Shown here: positions 42,557 to 54,216 of the stretch, one piece after another
How the letters are laid out: each line of letters begins with the position of its first letter
Position numbering within the stretch: the stretch's first letter is position 1
Assembly: GCF_016862795.1 (NCBI RefSeq)
Contig: NZ_BONQ01000087.1
Coordinates: 1-64,000 of the forward strand
Direction of reading: 5' to 3'
Length of the DNA stretch: 64,000 bases
DNA from: Dactylosporangium siamense
GTDB lineage: Bacteria; Actinomycetota; Actinomycetes; Mycobacteriales; Micromonosporaceae
Made by a program: the position numbers and the translations under genes
Notes under the pieces: model-generated
Told to the model about the DNA's origin: nothing
The model's database searches: none
The model's input: only the letters and a program-made list of their open reading frames with translations

Positions 42557-43455
42557 CAGCGGACCGGGGTCAAGCGGTCCAGGTGTTGCCGCAGCTCCGC
42601 CACCAGGTCAGAGGGCCGGGTCGTCAGGTCGTTCCAGGTGTAGCTGACGACCGTCCAGCCTGCGGCGGCGAGGCGGGTGTGCCGGTTTCGCAGTGGCGTG
42701 GACGGCTCCAGCTCCTCGATGCCGAGCTCGATCACCAGTTTCGCCTCGGGGAACACCATGTCACCGAGGCCGATCAGCCCCCACCGGTCGCTGATCGGCT
42801 CCTGTGGGGACCAGCCCCAGATCCCCGCCCGCTGCAGGAGCCGGCCGGCCAGTTGCTGGGCGGAGGTGCGGTTGCCCATGGCAACGGACCGGATCAGGCG
42901 CACCAGCCGTGGGGTGCCGTGCCGGCCGGTGGCGTCGCGGATGCGGGTGGCCAGGTCGGGCATGGTCGTCCAGCACTCCTGCAGCGCGGTGGCGAGCAGA
43001 GCGGTGGCCGTGCCGTCGGGCAGGAGGCGGGCGCAGTCGTAGACGGTGCGCTCGGCTGTCGTGACGCGCCTGTCGTCAACGACGCAGATGTCGGTCTCCG
43101 GCACTTCCCGCGTCAGGACGTGCACGTGCCGGATGCGGGGCCTGCGGGCCTCGAACGCCACGAAGGTTTCGGTGCTCGGCACGTCCCAGCCGTGCCAGCG
43201 GGCGGCGGAAGGGCCGGCGAGCACGGCGCTTGGAAGGGCGAGTTGGGCGGCGACGTCGCGCAGGCGTGGGGTGACCGGCAGTCCGCGGTCGGCGAAGACG
43301 TCGCGGAGGATCGGAGCCCAGTCGCCGGTCTGCAGTTTCGTCCTGATTCGCGGACTCGTATATCCGCAGCTCAGCGCCTGTGCACGAGTAAAAAGTCCGC
43401 GTTGGTCCGAGGCGTGTGCGTCGAGCCGGTCACGGTCCGGCTGCCCGGGGTTCAT
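42553..43455 (-). CDS. AbiEi-like/DUF559 endonuclease-fold protein
   Basis: 300 residues. The N-terminal part (QRGLFTRAQALSCGYTSPRI) resembles the winged helix of AbiEi-type antitoxins common in actinobacterial DUF559 proteins; the C-terminal part (GDMVFPEAKLVIELG and TRLAAAGWTVVSYTWNDLT) is the DUF559 endonuclease-like fold, with the D and E core present but the usual E-x-D-G replaced by ELGIE. No toxin partner is beside it. Function unproven. Confidence 0.72.
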   Translation of the reverse strand: MNPGQPDRDRLDAHASDQRGLFTRAQALSCGYTSPRIRTKLQTGDWAPILRDVFADRGLPVTPRLRDVAAQLALPSAVLAGPSAARWHGWDVPSTETFVAFEARRPRIRHVHVLTREVPETDICVVDDRRVTTAERTVYDCARLLPDGTATALLATALQECWTTMPDLATRIRDATGRHGTPRLVRLIRSVAMGNRTSAQQLAGRLLQRAGIWGWSPQEPISDRWGLIGLGDMVFPEAKLVIELGIEELEPSTPLRNRHTRLAAAGWTVVSYTWNDLTTRPSDLVAELRQHLDRLTPVRW

Positions 43456-43589
43456 GATGTCCGAGGATTGTCATGCCCGACCTGACTGTCGACGCACAAC
43501 AATTTTCTGTGGATAACCCAGCGCCATGATCACTGCTTGTCGAGCGTCGGAGCCGACCGACCGCTGCCCTGTCGTCCGATTTGCCGATC

Positions 43590-43625
43590 TAGGTGACCGC
43601 TCGGGTGACAACTTAGGGTCACCTA
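43590..43625. promoter_or_regulatory. Inverted repeat upstream of the MenJ-like gene
   Basis: TAGGTGACC (43590-43598) and GGTCACCTA (43617-43625) are perfect 9-bp arms with an 18-bp spacer that also holds GGTGAC. The spacing puts the half-sites 27 bp apart. TAGACT at 43651-43656 may be a -10. A regulator site is likely. Confidence 0.5.
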
Positions 43626-43737
43626 ACCGACAGACGACCTCTGAACGGTTCTAGACTCGCACCAGAGTGACTTTGTGAAGACTTTCACGAGCCGGAAACC
43701 ACCGGTCAGCGTGACGAAAGGGCAGGAGGTGACGGCT

Positions 43738-45012
43738 GTGACCGACACTCAAAACGATGCGGATGTCATCGTCGTCGGCGCGGGCCCCGGCGGGTCGTCG
43801 GCCGCGTTCCACCTGGCCCGGCACGGGCTGCGGGTGCTGTTGCTGGAGAAGACCGAGTTCCCCCGGGAAAAGGTCTGCGGCGACGGTCTGACCCCCCGCG
43901 CGGTCAAGCAGCTGATCAAGATGGGCATCGACACCACCGAGGACAAGGGCTGGCTGCACAACCGTGGCCTGCGGGTCATCGGCGGCGGCATCCGGCTCGA
44001 GCTCGACTGGCCCGACCTCGCGAGCTACCCCGACTACGGGCTGACCCGCACCCGCATGGACTTCGACGACATGCTGGCGACCGCGGCGACCGCCGCCGGC
44101 GCGACCCTGCGCACGGGCACGCCGGTCACGGGCCCGATCCTCGACCGCACGGGCCGGGTGGTCGGCGTGACCGCGACCGGACCCGACAAGGAGCCGCTGG
44201 AGTTCCGGGCGCCGCTGGTCATCGCGGCCGACGGGGTCTCCGGCCGGTTCGCGCTCGCGCTGGGCATCGCCAAGCGCGAGGACCGGCCGATGGGCGTCGC
44301 GGTCCGGCAATACTTCCGCAGCGAGTTCCGGCACGACGACGACTACCTGGAGTCGTGGCTGGAGCTGCGCAGCCGGGAGTCCGGCGACAAGCTGCTGCCC
44401 GGTTATGGTTGGATCTTCGGGCTCGGCGACGGCCGGGTCAACGTGGGCCTCGGCGTGCTCAACAGCAGCGTGGCGTATGGCAAGACCAACTACAAGACGC
44501 TGCTGTCCGACTGGGTCGACAACACGCCGGCGGAGTGGGGTCTGTCGGACCCCGCCAACGCCGAAGGCAAGCCGCAGGGCGCCGCGCTGCCGATGGGCTT
44601 CAACCGGGTGCCGCACTACACCCGGGGTGTCCTCCTGGTGGGCGACACCGGTGGCATGGTCAACCCGTTCAACGGTGAGGGCATCGCCTACGCCATGGAG
44701 TCCGGCGAGCTGGCGGCGGAGATCGCCATCCAGGCCCTCGCCCGCCCGCAGGGCACCTCGCGGGAGCGGGTGCTCGCCAACTACCCCGCCGAGCTCAAGG
44801 CGCGCTACGGCGGTTACTACCGGCTCGGCAACATCTTCGTGAAGCTCATCGGCAATCCGCAGGTGATGCGGATGGCCACCAAGCACGGCATGCCGCACCC
44901 GATGCTCATGCGGTTCGTGCTGAAGCTCCTCGCCAACCTCACGGACCCGCGTGGCGGCGACGCCATGGACCGTGTGATCAACGCGATGACCCGCATAGCA
45001 CCCGCGGCCTGA
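43738..45012 (+). CDS. Geranylgeranyl/menaquinone reductase (MenJ-like)
   Basis: 424-residue FAD-dependent reductase. DVIVVGAGPGGSSAAFHLAR binds FAD, CGDGLTPRAVKQL is the substrate-loop region, and VGDTGGMVNPFNGEGIAYAM is the second FAD motif. Mycobacterial MenJ saturates one isoprene unit of menaquinone; this gene sits just before nuo. GTG at 43738 has AGGAGG 8 nt upstream, better than a start at 43675. Confidence 0.85.
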   Translation: MTDTQNDADVIVVGAGPGGSSAAFHLARHGLRVLLLEKTEFPREKVCGDGLTPRAVKQLIKMGIDTTEDKGWLHNRGLRVIGGGIRLELDWPDLASYPDYGLTRTRMDFDDMLATAATAAGATLRTGTPVTGPILDRTGRVVGVTATGPDKEPLEFRAPLVIAADGVSGRFALALGIAKREDRPMGVAVRQYFRSEFRHDDDYLESWLELRSRESGDKLLPGYGWIFGLGDGRVNVGLGVLNSSVAYGKTNYKTLLSDWVDNTPAEWGLSDPANAEGKPQGAALPMGFNRVPHYTRGVLLVGDTGGMVNPFNGEGIAYAMESGELAAEIAIQALARPQGTSRERVLANYPAELKARYGGYYRLGNIFVKLIGNPQVMRMATKHGMPHPMLMRFVLKLLANLTDPRGGDAMDRVINAMTRIAPAA

Positions 45013-45173
45013 CAAACACGGGCATAACCCGGAAAGCGCAACTGACCAGCCAAAAGCACAGCCCCGGACGAAGTGGTCCGGACCTCACCGAATAGTGTTT
45101 AAACCGCATACAGCTTGAGTGGTCCCCAGGGGCGGCAGCCCCGCCGGGCTCGCCGAAAGGACGGAGCAGCACA
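45013..45173 (+). promoter_or_regulatory. nuo operon leader
   Basis: 161 bp before nuoA. It holds the perfect palindromes GGTCCGGACC (45075-45084) and GTTTAAAC (45097-45104). CCGGAC with GTCCGG nearby may form a short hairpin ending the previous gene. A -10/-35 pair was not identified with confidence. Confidence 0.35.
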
Positions 45174-45539
45174 GTGTCGCTCGCGCCGTACGTACCTATC
45201 CTCGGACTCTTCGCCCTCGCCGCAGGCTTCGCGCTGTTCTCGGTGGCGGCGGCGCCGTTCGTCGGGCCGCGCCGCTTCAACAAGGCGAAGCTCGACGCCT
45301 ACGAGTGCGGCATCGAGCCCACTCCGCAGCCCGTCGGCGGTGGTCGCTTCCCGGTCAAGTTCTATCTGACCGCAATGCTCTTCATCGTCTTCGACATCGA
45401 GATCATCTTCCTGTACCCGTGGGCCGTGAACTTCGGCATGCTCGGGGTGTTCGGGTTCGTGGAGATGGTCCTGTTCATCGTCACGGTGTTCGTCGCGTTC
45501 GCCTACGTGTGGCGGCGCGGCGGGCTGGATTGGGACTGA
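45174..45539 (+). CDS. nuoA: NADH-quinone oxidoreductase subunit A
   Basis: 121 residues, three membrane helices. The conserved loop [11 protein letters not shown] and [20 protein letters not shown] identify NuoA. GTG start with GGAG 8 nt upstream. First gene of the nuo operon. Confidence 0.96.
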   Translation: MSLAPYVPILGLFALAAGFALFSVAAAPFVGPRRFNKAKLDAYECGIEPTPQPVGGGRFPVKFYLTAMLFIVFDIEIIFLYPWAVNFGMLGVFGFVEMVLFIVTVFVAFAYVWRRGGLDWD

Positions 45540-45542
45540 GCC

Positions 45543-46210
<668 letters not shown>

Positions 46211-46214
<4 letters not shown>

Positions 46215-46909
46215 CTGAGGTAGAACCGGCCGGTGCCGAGCTCGGCGCCCCGGCGCAGCTTCCGCCGTCCAGCGGCGCCGGGCGGGGCATGTTCGGCGTG
46301 CAGGGCACGGGTGACACCTCCGGCTTCGGCGGTCTGCGCCGGCGCCGGGAGGTCGAGCTGGACTCCCCGCGCCCGTTCGGCGGCTACTTCGACGAGGTCG
46401 TCGACGGGTTGGAGGAGGCGTATCCCGGCTTCGCCGACGCGATCGAGCGGGTCGTCGTGGACCGCGGCGAGCTGACGCTGCACGTGGTGCCCGAGCGCAT
46501 CGCCGAGGTCGCGCAGACCATGCGGGACGACCCGGCGCTGCGCTTCGAGCTGCTCTCGTCGGTGTCCGGGGTCGACTACCTGGGCTCCGACGGCCGGCGG
46601 CTGCACGCCGTCTACCACCTGACCTCGATGACGTTCCGCCGCCGGATCCGGTTGGAGGCCGCGGTCACCGCCGAGGACCCGCACCTGCCGAGCGTCACGC
46701 AGATCTACCCGACCGCCGACTGGCAGGAGCGGGAGACGTACGACATGTTCGGCATCGTCTTCGACGGCCACCCCAACCTGACCCGCATTCTCATGCCCGA
46801 CGACTGGGAGGGCTTCCCGCAGCGGAAGGACTACCCGCTCGGCGGCGTGCCGGTCGAGTACAAGGGCGCCGAGATCCCACCGCCGGACCAGCGGAGGAGT
46901 TACCAGTGA
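46211..46909 (+). CDS. nuoC: NADH-quinone oxidoreductase subunit C
   Basis: 232 residues. [20 protein letters not shown] and the [20 protein letters not shown] signature define the NuoC/30-kDa subunit. The N-terminal 45 residues are a Pro/Gly-rich extension. GTG start overlapping nuoB. Confidence 0.95.
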
Positions 46910-48222
46910 GCACCGATTACGCCAGCGCCCGGGAGACCACGGAAGGCAAGGTCTTCACCGTCACCGGCGGCGACTGGGACACGGTCGTCAACGAGGCGGG
47001 CTCCGAAGAGCGCATCGTCGTCAACATGGGCCCGCAGCACCCGTCGACCCACGGCGTGCTCCGCCTGGTCCTGGAGCTCGAGGGCGAGACGGTCATCGAG
47101 GCCCGCACCGTCGTCGGCTACCTGCACACCGGCATCGAGAAGAACCTGGAGTTCCGCAACTGGACCCAGGGCACCACGTTCGTCACCCGCATGGACTATC
47201 TGGCGCCGATCTTCAACGAGACCGGCTACTGCATGGCGGTGGAGAAGCTCCTCGGCATCGAGGACCAGATCACGCCCCGCGCCACGACGATCCGCGTGCT
47301 GATGATGGAGCTCAACCGGGTCGCGTCCCACCTCGTGTGGCTCGCGACGACCGGCATGGAGCTCGGTGCGCTGTCGATGATGATCTACGGGTTCCGCGAG
47401 CGGGAGTACATCCTCGACATCTTCGAGATGATCTCCGGGCTGCGGATGAACATGGCCTACGTCCGGCCGGGCGGCGTCTCCCAGGACGTGCCCGAGGAGG
47501 CGCTCGCCAAGATCCGTGAGTTCCTCGGCTGGATGCCCGACCGCATCAACATGTACGAGGACCTGCTCTCGGGCAACACCATCTGGCGCGAGCGCACCCA
47601 GGGCGTGGCGGTGTTGGACGTGACGGGCTGCCTGGCGCTGGGCATCACCGGCCCGGTGCTGCGCTCCGCCGGTCTGGGCTGGGACGTCCGCAAGCAGCAG
47701 CCGTATCTCGGCTACGAGACCTACGACTTCGAGGTCCCCACCGAGCCGACCGGCGACGCGTGGGGTCGATACATGGTGCGGCTCAACGAGATGCGCCAGT
47801 CGGTGCGGATCATCCAGCAGGCCATGGACCGTCTCGAGCCCGGCCCGATCATGGTGGCGGACAAGAAGATCGCGTGGCCGGCGCAGCTCGCGATCGGCGG
47901 CGACGGCCTCGGCAACTCCCTCGACCACGTGGCGAAGATCATGGGCCAGTCGATGGAGGCCCTGATCCACCACTTCAAGCTGGTCACCGAGGGCTTCCGG
48001 GTGCCGGCCGGTCAGGTGTACGTGCCGATCGAGGCACCCCGCGGCGAGCTCGGCGTGCACGCGGTCTCCGACGGCGGCACCCGGCCCTACCGGGTGCACT
48101 ACCGCGAGCCCAGCTTCATCAATCTGCAGGCGATTCCGGCGATGGCCGAGGGCGGGCTGCTCGCCGACGTCATCGTGGGCGGCGCCTCGCTCGACCCCGT
48201 CATGGGTGGGTGTGATCGTTAA
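46906..48222 (+). CDS. nuoD: NADH-quinone oxidoreductase subunit D
   Basis: 438 residues, 49-kDa subunit lining the quinone pocket. [20 protein letters not shown] and [12 protein letters not shown] are the family start, and [16 protein letters not shown] the end. GTG start overlaps nuoC by 4 bp. Confidence 0.97.
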   Translation: MSTDYASARETTEGKVFTVTGGDWDTVVNEAGSEERIVVNMGPQHPSTHGVLRLVLELEGETVIEARTVVGYLHTGIEKNLEFRNWTQGTTFVTRMDYLAPIFNETGYCMAVEKLLGIEDQITPRATTIRVLMMELNRVASHLVWLATTGMELGALSMMIYGFREREYILDIFEMISGLRMNMAYVRPGGVSQDVPEEALAKIREFLGWMPDRINMYEDLLSGNTIWRERTQGVAVLDVTGCLALGITGPVLRSAGLGWDVRKQQPYLGYETYDFEVPTEPTGDAWGRYMVRLNEMRQSVRIIQQAMDRLEPGPIMVADKKIAWPAQLAIGGDGLGNSLDHVAKIMGQSMEALIHHFKLVTEGFRVPAGQVYVPIEAPRGELGVHAVSDGGTRPYRVHYREPSFINLQAIPAMAEGGLLADVIVGGASLDPVMGGCDR

Positions 48223-49010
48223 TGGCGTTCAGTGAGGTCACGCGCGAACGCGCGCGGCAGATCATCGCGCGGTACCCGGAAGGCCGGTCGCGCTCGGCAC
48301 TGCTGCCGCTGCTGCACCTGGTGCAGTCGGAGCAGGGTTACGTCTCGCCGGAGGGCATCGCCTTCTGCGCCGAGGTCCTGGACATCACCAAGGCGCAGGT
48401 CGGCGCGGTGGCGACGTTCTACACCATGTACAAGCGCAAGCCCACCGGCGACTACCTCGTCAGCGTCTGCACCAACACCATGTGCGGCGTGCTCGGCGGC
48501 GACAAGGCGTTCGAGGCGCTGCGCGACTACCTGGGCGTCGACCACGACGAGACGTCGTCGGACGGCAAGATCACGCTCGAGCACGCCGAGTGCCTCGCCG
48601 CGTGTGACTACGCGCCAGTGATGACGGTCAACTACGAGTTCTTCGACCAGATCACCGAGGACAGCGCGCTCACCCTGGTCAAGCAGCTGCAGAACGGTGA
48701 GCGGCCGCAGCCGACCCGCGGCACGCGGCTGTGCACGCTCAAGGAGATGGCGGTCCAGCTGGCCGGCTTCGCCGACGACCGGGGCGACGACGTCATCGCC
48801 GACGGCCCCGCGGGCGAGCCGACCCTGGCCGGCAACCGGCTCGCGGAGCGGTTCGGCATCGCCGTCCCCGGCTTCGACCCGGAAACGCCGATCACCAAGA
48901 AGGCCGAAGAAGCACCGAAGCCGACCGAGACGTTGCCGAAGGCCGCCTCGGACGGAAAGCCGGCCGGTGACGGCCCGCTGCCTCAGAAGAAAGAGGAGGC
49001 GAAGCCGTGA
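48222..49010 (+). CDS. nuoE: NADH-quinone oxidoreductase subunit E
   Basis: 262 residues, 24-kDa subunit with one [2Fe-2S] cluster: CTNTMC (Cys-X4-Cys) and CLAAC. After about residue 165 comes a long extension rich in Lys/Glu/Pro (EEAPKPTETLPKAASDG), absent from typical NuoE. Overlaps nuoD by 1 bp and nuoF by 4 bp. Confidence 0.95.
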   Translation: MAFSEVTRERARQIIARYPEGRSRSALLPLLHLVQSEQGYVSPEGIAFCAEVLDITKAQVGAVATFYTMYKRKPTGDYLVSVCTNTMCGVLGGDKAFEALRDYLGVDHDETSSDGKITLEHAECLAACDYAPVMTVNYEFFDQITEDSALTLVKQLQNGERPQPTRGTRLCTLKEMAVQLAGFADDRGDDVIADGPAGEPTLAGNRLAERFGIAVPGFDPETPITKKAEEAPKPTETLPKAASDGKPAGDGPLPQKKEEAKP

Positions 49011-50329
49011 CCCTCGACTACCAGCCCTCGCAGGAGTCGCTGTCGAAGCTGACGCCGGTGCTCACCAAGCGCTGGCTGTCGCCCGACGCGTGGAAGATCG
49101 ACGTCTACGAGCGGCTCGACGGATACACCGCGCTGCGCAAAGCGTTCAAGGCCCACCCTGACGAGCTGATCCAGCTGGTCAAGGACTCGGGCCTGCGCGG
49201 CCGTGGCGGCGCCGGCTTCCCCACCGGCATGAAGTGGGGCTTCATCCCGCAGAACGACGGCAAGCCGCACTACCTCGTGGTCAACGCCGACGAGGGCGAG
49301 CCGGGCACCTGCAAGGACCTGCCGCTCATGATGGCCGACCCGCACTCGCTGGTGGAGGGCGTCATCATCGCCTCCTACGCGATCCGGGCCAACTTCGCCG
49401 CGATCTACATCCGCGGCGAGGCCGTCCACTCCGCCCGCCGGCTGCGGGCCGCGGTCGAGCAGGCGTACGCCAAGGGGTACCTGGGCAAGAACATCCTGGG
49501 CAGCGGCTTCGACCTGGACCTGGTCGTCCACAGTGGAGCGGGCGCCTACATCTGCGGCGAGGAGACGGCGCTGCTCGACTCGCTGGAGGGCTACCGCGGC
49601 CAGCCCCGGCTGCGCCCGCCGTTCCCGGCCACGCACGGGCTCTACGCGTCGCCGACGGTCGTCAACAACGTCGAGACGATCGCCAGCGTGCCGTACATCG
49701 TCCTCGGCGGCTCGGCCTGGTTCCGCAGCATGGGCACCGAGAAGTCGCCCGGCCCGAAGATCTACTCGATCTCGGGGCGGGTCAACAACCCCGGCCAGTT
49801 CGAATGCGGTCTCGGCGTCACACTGCGGCAGCTCATCGACCTGGCCGGCGGCATGCAGGCCGGCCACGAGCTCAAGTTCTGGACGCCGGGCGGGTCGTCG
49901 ACGCCGATGCTCACCGACGAGCACCTCGACGTGCCGATGGACTTCGAGGGCATGGCGGGCGTCGGCACGATGCTCGGCACGACCGCCGTCCAGGTGTTCT
50001 CCAACCAGGACGACATCGTGTATGCCACGTACCGGTGGATCGCCTTCTACCACCACGAGTCCTGCGGCAAGTGCACCCCGTGCCGGGAGGGCAACTACTG
50101 GATGGTGCGGATCCTGCACCGCATCCTCGCCGGTCAGGGCACCGTCCTGGATCTGGACACCCTGCTGGACGCCTGCGACAACCTCCTCGGGCGCTCGTTC
50201 TGCGCGCTCGGTGACGGTGCGACCAGCCCGGTGACGTCCTCGATCAAGTACTTCAAGCAGGACTACCTGGACTACATCGAGGGCCGCAAGACCCCGATGT
50301 TCAAGGGCGAACTGGTAGGAGCCCACTGA
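49007..50329 (+). CDS. nuoF: NADH-quinone oxidoreductase subunit F
   Basis: 440 residues, the NADH/FMN-binding subunit. FMN motif [18 protein letters not shown] site [12 protein letters not shown], and the [4Fe-4S] cysteines [11 protein letters not shown] with a later Cys in [12 protein letters not shown]. It starts with GTG. Confidence 0.97.
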   Translation: MTLDYQPSQESLSKLTPVLTKRWLSPDAWKIDVYERLDGYTALRKAFKAHPDELIQLVKDSGLRGRGGAGFPTGMKWGFIPQNDGKPHYLVVNADEGEPGTCKDLPLMMADPHSLVEGVIIASYAIRANFAAIYIRGEAVHSARRLRAAVEQAYAKGYLGKNILGSGFDLDLVVHSGAGAYICGEETALLDSLEGYRGQPRLRPPFPATHGLYASPTVVNNVETIASVPYIVLGGSAWFRSMGTEKSPGPKIYSISGRVNNPGQFECGLGVTLRQLIDLAGGMQAGHELKFWTPGGSSTPMLTDEHLDVPMDFEGMAGVGTMLGTTAVQVFSNQDDIVYATYRWIAFYHHESCGKCTPCREGNYWMVRILHRILAGQGTVLDLDTLLDACDNLLGRSFCALGDGATSPVTSSIKYFKQDYLDYIEGRKTPMFKGELVGAH

Positions 50330-52788
50330 TGACGGACGTCGTTCCGAAGGTCGACACGGTCAAGCTGACCATCGACGGCATCGAGGTCGAGGCACCCAAG
50401 GGCGCCCTCGTCATCCGGGCCGCCGAGCAGATCGGCATCTCCATCCCCCGCTTCTGCGACCACCCGCTGCTGGCCCCGGCCGGCGCGTGCCGCCAGTGTC
50501 TGGTCGACGTGGAGGGCCAGCGCAAGCCGGTGGCCTCGTGCACGCAGCCGGTGGCCGAGGGCATGGTGGTCCGCACCCAGATGACCTCCGAGGTGGCCAA
50601 GAAGGCCCAAGAGGGCATCATGGAGTTCCTCCTGATCAACCACCCGCTGGACTGCCCGGTCTGCGACAAGGGCGGCGAGTGCCCCCTGCAGAACCAGGCG
50701 ATGAGCAACGGCCAGTCCGAGAGCCGGTTCGTCGAGCACAAGCGGGAGTACCCGAAGCCGCTGCCGATCAGCACCCAGGTGCTGCTCGACCGTGAGCGGT
50801 GCGTGCTGTGCCAGCGCTGCACCCGGTTCTCCGACGAGATCGCCGGCGACAAGTTCATCGACCTCATGGAGCGCTCGTCCAACGAGCAGATCGGCGTCTT
50901 CCGGGGCAACCCGGAGTCGCCCGAGGACGACGCGCCGTTCAACTCGTACTACTCCGGCAACACGATCCAGATCTGCCCGGTCGGCGCGCTGACCAGCGCG
51001 CAGTACCGCTTCCGGGCCCGGCCGTTCGACCTGGTCTCCACGCCGAACGCGTGCGAGCACTGCGCCGCCGGCTGCGACCAGCGGGCCGACCACCGCCGCG
51101 GCAAGGTCATGCGCCGCCTGGCGGGCGACGACGCGGCGGTCAACGAGGAGTGGAACTGCGACAAGGGTCGCTTCGCGTTCCAGTACACCCAGGCCACCGA
51201 CCGGCTGACCAAGCCGCTGGTCCGCGACCGCAAGACCGGTGAGCTGCGCGAGGCGAGCTGGCCCGAGGCGCTCACGGTCGCGGCCGCTGGGCTCGCCGCC
51301 GCGAAGGACAACGGCGGCGTCGGCGTCCTGACCGGTGGCCGGCTGACGGTCGAGGACGCGTTCGCGTACTCGAAGTTCGCCCGGGTCGCGCTCGGCACCA
51401 ACGACATCGACTTCCGGGCCCGTCCGCTGTCGGGCGAGGAGACCGAGTTCCTCGGCTCGTCGGTCGCGGGTCGGGTCGACGTCACGTACGCCGACATCGA
51501 GCGGGCCGGCGCGGTCGTCTTCGTCGGGCTCGAGCCCGAGGAGGAGTGCCCGATCATCTTCCTGCGGGCCCGCAAGACCTACCTGAAGCGGGGGCTGGCC
51601 AGCTACGCGGTCGCCCCGTTCGTCAGCCGCGGGTTCGAGAAGCTCGGCGCGACCGTCATCCTCACCACGCCCGGTGCCGAGGCGGAGGTGCTCGGCGAGT
51701 CCGAGCAGCTGCGCGAGGCGCTGTCGGCCGACGGCGCGATCCTGTTCGTCGGCGAGCGGCTGGCGAGCGTCGAGGGCGGCCTGTCCACCGCGGCGCGGAT
51801 CGCCGAGGAGACCGGCGCCAAGCTCGCCTGGGTGCCGCGTCGCGCGGGTGACCGCGGTGCGGTCGAGGCCGGCGCGCTGCCGACCCTGCTGCCCGGTGGC
51901 CGCCCGGTCTACGACCCGGCCGCCCGCAGCGAGGTCGCGGCCGCGTGGCAGCTCGACGCGGGTGTCCTGCCCAGCGCCTCGGGCCGCGACACCGACGCGA
52001 TCATCGCCGCCGCCAAGGCCGGCCAGCTCGGCGCGCTGCTCGTCGGCGGCGTCGACCCGGCCGACCTGGCCGACCCGCAGGCCGCCGAGCAGGCGCTGGA
52101 CGCGGTCGGTTTCGTCGTCAGCCTGGAGCTGCGGCTCAGCGTCGTCGCGAAGCGCGCCGACGTGGTCCTGCCGATCGCCCCGGCGGTCGAGAAGACCGGC
52201 TCGTATGTCAACTGGGAAGGTCGGGTCCGCCCGTTCGGCACGGTGCTCAAGACCGCCGCGATGAGCGACGCCCGCGTCCTGGACGCGCTCGGCCGCGAGC
52301 TCGGCCTCGAGCTGGGAGTCGGCGACGTCGCCGCCGCGCGGACGCAGCTCGCCGCGCTGGCGGAGCTGCCGCTGCCCGGAACCGCCGAGGCGGGCACCGC
52401 GCTGCGCGGCAGTGTCCGGGTCGCGGTGCCGACGGTGGCCGCCGGCGCGGCCGCCGCGCCCACCAGCGGCCAGGCGGTCCTCGCGTCCTGGCACCACCTG
52501 CTCGACAACGGTTCGCTGCAGGACGGCGACGGCCACCTGGCCGGCACCGCCCGCACGCCGGTCGCGCGGATCTCCAAGAGCACCGCGGCCGACCTCGGGG
52601 TCGCCGACGGTGACGCGGTGACGGTCGGCACCGGGCGGGGCGCGATCACCCTGCCGGCGCTGGTCACCGACATGGTCGACGGGGTCGTTTGGGTCCCGAC
52701 GAACTCACCCGGCTCGACCCTGCGCCGCACGCTCGGCGTCGCCGAAGGTGCGCTGGTCGAGATCAGCACTGGGGGTACCAAATCATGA
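50329..52788 (+). CDS. nuoG: NADH-quinone oxidoreductase subunit G
   Basis: 819 residues, holds the chain of iron-sulfur clusters. Near the start are the [2Fe-2S] cysteines ([16 protein letters not shown]), then [14 protein letters not shown] and [10 protein letters not shown], and CEHCAAGC. The C-half is molybdopterin-enzyme-like without a cofactor. Overlaps nuoF by 1 bp. Confidence 0.96.
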   Translation: MTDVVPKVDTVKLTIDGIEVEAPKGALVIRAAEQIGISIPRFCDHPLLAPAGACRQCLVDVEGQRKPVASCTQPVAEGMVVRTQMTSEVAKKAQEGIMEFLLINHPLDCPVCDKGGECPLQNQAMSNGQSESRFVEHKREYPKPLPISTQVLLDRERCVLCQRCTRFSDEIAGDKFIDLMERSSNEQIGVFRGNPESPEDDAPFNSYYSGNTIQICPVGALTSAQYRFRARPFDLVSTPNACEHCAAGCDQRADHRRGKVMRRLAGDDAAVNEEWNCDKGRFAFQYTQATDRLTKPLVRDRKTGELREASWPEALTVAAAGLAAAKDNGGVGVLTGGRLTVEDAFAYSKFARVALGTNDIDFRARPLSGEETEFLGSSVAGRVDVTYADIERAGAVVFVGLEPEEECPIIFLRARKTYLKRGLASYAVAPFVSRGFEKLGATVILTTPGAEAEVLGESEQLREALSADGAILFVGERLASVEGGLSTAARIAEETGAKLAWVPRRAGDRGAVEAGALPTLLPGGRPVYDPAARSEVAAAWQLDAGVLPSASGRDTDAIIAAAKAGQLGALLVGGVDPADLADPQAAEQALDAVGFVVSLELRLSVVAKRADVVLPIAPAVEKTGSYVNWEGRVRPFGTVLKTAAMSDARVLDALGRELGLELGVGDVAAARTQLAALAELPLPGTAEAGTALRGSVRVAVPTVAAGAAAAPTSGQAVLASWHHLLDNGSLQDGDGHLAGTARTPVARISKSTAADLGVADGDAVTVGTGRGAITLPALVTDMVDGVVWVPTNSPGSTLRRTLGVAEGALVEISTGGTKS

Positions 52789-54134
52789 TCCTCGCCGAGA
52801 ACCTCGACCAGTTCGGCAAAGACCCCTGGTGGCTGGTGCTCGCCAAGGTCGTCGTGATCTTCGCGTTCCTGGTCGTCATGACGCTCTTCGCCATCTGGTA
52901 CGAGCGCAAGGTCGTGGCCCGGATGCAGGTCCGGCCCGGCCCGAACCGCAACGGCCCGTTCGGCCTGCTGCAGTCCCTCGCGGACGGCCTGAAGCTGGCG
53001 TTCAAGGAAGACATCATGCCGCGCCTCGCGGACAAGGTCGTCTTCTTCTTCGCCCCGGTGATCTCCACGATCTGCGCGTTCACCGCGTTCTCGGTGATCC
53101 CGTTCGGCCCGACGGTCTCGATCTTCGGCACGCACAGCCCGCTGCAGCTCACCGACATCCCGGTGGCCGTCCTGCTGGTGCTGGCCTGCTCGTCGATGGG
53201 CATCTACGGCGTCGTGCTCGGTGGCTGGGCCTCCGGCTCGACCTACCCGCTGCTCGGCGGCCTGCGCTCCAGCGCCCAGATGATCTCGTACGAGGTCGCG
53301 ATGGGCCTGTCGATCGTCTCGGTCTTCCTGGTCTCGGGCACGATGTCGACCTCCCAGATCGTGGAGGGGCAGGCCGGCAACGGCACCGTCAACATCGGCG
53401 GCTGGCACGCCGACCTGCCCGCCTGGTACGGCATCCTGCTCATCCCGAGCTTCCTGATCTACTTCACCGCCGCGGTCGGCGAGACCAACCGGGCCCCGTT
53501 CGACCTTCCCGAGGCCGAGTCGGAGCTGGTCGGTGGTTTCCACACCGAGTACTCCTCGCTGAAGTTCGCGCTGTTCTTCCTCGCCGAGTACGTCAACATG
53601 GTCACCGTCTCCGGCCTGTGCACGACGCTGTTCCTCGGCGGCTGGCGGGCGCCGTGGCCGATCTCGCTGTGGGACGGCGCCAACCAGGGCTGGTGGCCGG
53701 TCCTCTGGTTCACCATCAAGGTCCTGCTGCTGCTGTTCGTCTTCGTGTGGCTGCGCGGCACGCTGCCCCGCCTGCGCTACGACCAGTTCATGCGGTTCGG
53801 CTGGAAGGTCCTGATCCCGGCCAACCTGATCTGGATCCTGTCGCTCGCCGGCATCCTGCTGACGATCAACAGCGACAGCCTCAGCGGACCCGGCAAGTTC
53901 GGCGTCTCCGTCGCGATCATCGTCGCGGCCCTGGCGCTCGGCTTCGTCGCGATCGCAATGTCGCGCCGCAACGTCACGGTCGTCGAGATCCCGAAGGCGC
54001 ATCCGGGCGGCCGGGTCGGTGGTAGCAAGGGCTTCCCGCTGCCGCCCATGAACCTCGAGGTGCCGCCCAGCCCGCGGGCCAAACTTGTGATCGCCGAGCG
54101 CGAGCCTGTCTCGACCGGCAAGGAGAAAGCATGA
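52785..54134 (+). CDS. nuoH: NADH-quinone oxidoreductase subunit H
   Basis: 449 residues, eight-helix membrane subunit joining the arm to the membrane and forming the quinone chamber. [20 protein letters not shown] and [19 protein letters not shown] are signatures. ATG overlaps nuoG by 4 bp. A C-terminal extension of about 55 residues follows the last helix. Confidence 0.96.
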   Translation: MILAENLDQFGKDPWWLVLAKVVVIFAFLVVMTLFAIWYERKVVARMQVRPGPNRNGPFGLLQSLADGLKLAFKEDIMPRLADKVVFFFAPVISTICAFTAFSVIPFGPTVSIFGTHSPLQLTDIPVAVLLVLACSSMGIYGVVLGGWASGSTYPLLGGLRSSAQMISYEVAMGLSIVSVFLVSGTMSTSQIVEGQAGNGTVNIGGWHADLPAWYGILLIPSFLIYFTAAVGETNRAPFDLPEAESELVGGFHTEYSSLKFALFFLAEYVNMVTVSGLCTTLFLGGWRAPWPISLWDGANQGWWPVLWFTIKVLLLLFVFVWLRGTLPRLRYDQFMRFGWKVLIPANLIWILSLAGILLTINSDSLSGPGKFGVSVAIIVAALALGFVAIAMSRRNVTVVEIPKAHPGGRVGGSKGFPLPPMNLEVPPSPRAKLVIAEREPVSTGKEKA

Positions 54135-54164
54135 GCGACCAGCGGAGCGGCTCGGGTCGCTCAT
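54131..54164 (+). other. Intra-operon hairpin between nuoH and nuoI
   Basis: ATGAGCGACC (54131-54140) pairs perfectly with GGTCGCTCAT (54155-54164) over a 14-nt loop. It spans the nuoH stop in the only sizeable gap (82 bp) of the operon. It may adjust downstream expression or be an RNA-processing site. Confidence 0.5.
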
Positions 54165-54216
54165 CGGGATGGCAGGTTGGCTCAGGCCGACGCTGGAGCG
54201 AAGCGGAGGCGGCGGC

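Noticed and set aside
41995-43485. Long forward frame across the repeat tract and the AbiEi/DUF559 gene
   Set aside because: It exists only because GC-rich repeats lack stop codons; its second half is antisense to a supported gene.
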